This document shows, piece after piece, positions 6,021-6,056 of a DNA stretch of 6,056 nucleotides. Position numbers and translations under genes: made by a program. How positions within the stretch are numbered: position 1 is the first letter of the stretch; each line of letters begins with the position of its first letter. Under the pieces are notes generated by a model. It saw nothing but the letters and a program-made list of their open reading frames with translations. It was not told where the DNA came from and did not search any database. Source of the stretch: Holosporales bacterium (GTDB lineage Bacteria > Pseudomonadota > Alphaproteobacteria > BNTO01); NCBI GenBank assembly GCA_031257945.1, contig JAIRNU010000015.1, positions 1 to 6,056 of the forward strand, read 5' to 3'.

Positions 6021-6056
6021 TAGCGACAAATCGACCATTTCAACGCTTCTTGACGT

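Noticed and set aside
5663..6043. Minus-strand frame of 126 codons opposite the small exported-protein gene
   Set aside because: The + strand frame has a ribosome-binding site, a signal peptide and tandem stops; the antisense product has no protein-like features.

Overview
The window looks like part of the chromosome of a Gram-negative bacterium, most likely a proteobacterium living in or with a eukaryotic host such as an amoeba. Two things point that way: a complete gene for TssM/IcmF, the large inner-membrane protein of type VI secretion (also found as IcmF in Dot/Icm systems), and upstream of it a gene for a protein with the layout of a eukaryotic Rab/Ras small GTPase. Genus and species cannot be read from the sequence. 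No tRNA, rRNA, CRISPR array or transposase gene was seen.

Layout, all genes on the + strand. Positions 1-153 are probably non-coding, with a weak candidate promoter. Positions 154-753 encode a 199-residue Rab-like protein. Its strand and helix order follows Rab proteins, but every guanine-nucleotide motif is altered, and it ends in Cys-Cys, as many Rabs do. Positions 754-1022 hold a hairpin, one copy of a 14-bp direct repeat shared with the Rab-like gene, and a good sigma70-type promoter with a perfect TATAAT. Positions 1023-5378 encode a 1451-residue TssM, long for the family. It has an intact Walker A motif, a TKTD motif, an acidic linker, a third membrane segment and a recognisable C-terminal region. 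Positions 5379-5684 hold a 132-bp segment bounded by perfect 11-bp inverted repeats (MITE-like) and a possible promoter. Positions 5685-6020 encode a 111-residue exported protein of unknown function.

How the parts may fit. TssM spans the inner membrane and, with TssL and TssJ (not in this window), forms the type VI membrane complex. The Rab-like protein resembles a domesticated eukaryotic protein that can no longer bind GTP normally but could still be lipidated in a host cell. A secreted host-trafficking decoy delivered by the neighbouring system is an attractive hypothesis, but adjacency is the only evidence. The promoter upstream of tssM suggests the two genes are not simply one operon. The third protein is predicted to be periplasmic or secreted and its link to TssM is unknown.

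The most interesting signal is the Rab-like pseudo-GTPase beside tssM. Secondary signals are unusual translation starts (TTG for both large genes, with a competing ATG frame at the tssM 5' end), homopolymer tracts in tssM that could switch it off, and a TATTTACTA motif overlapping two candidate -35 elements.
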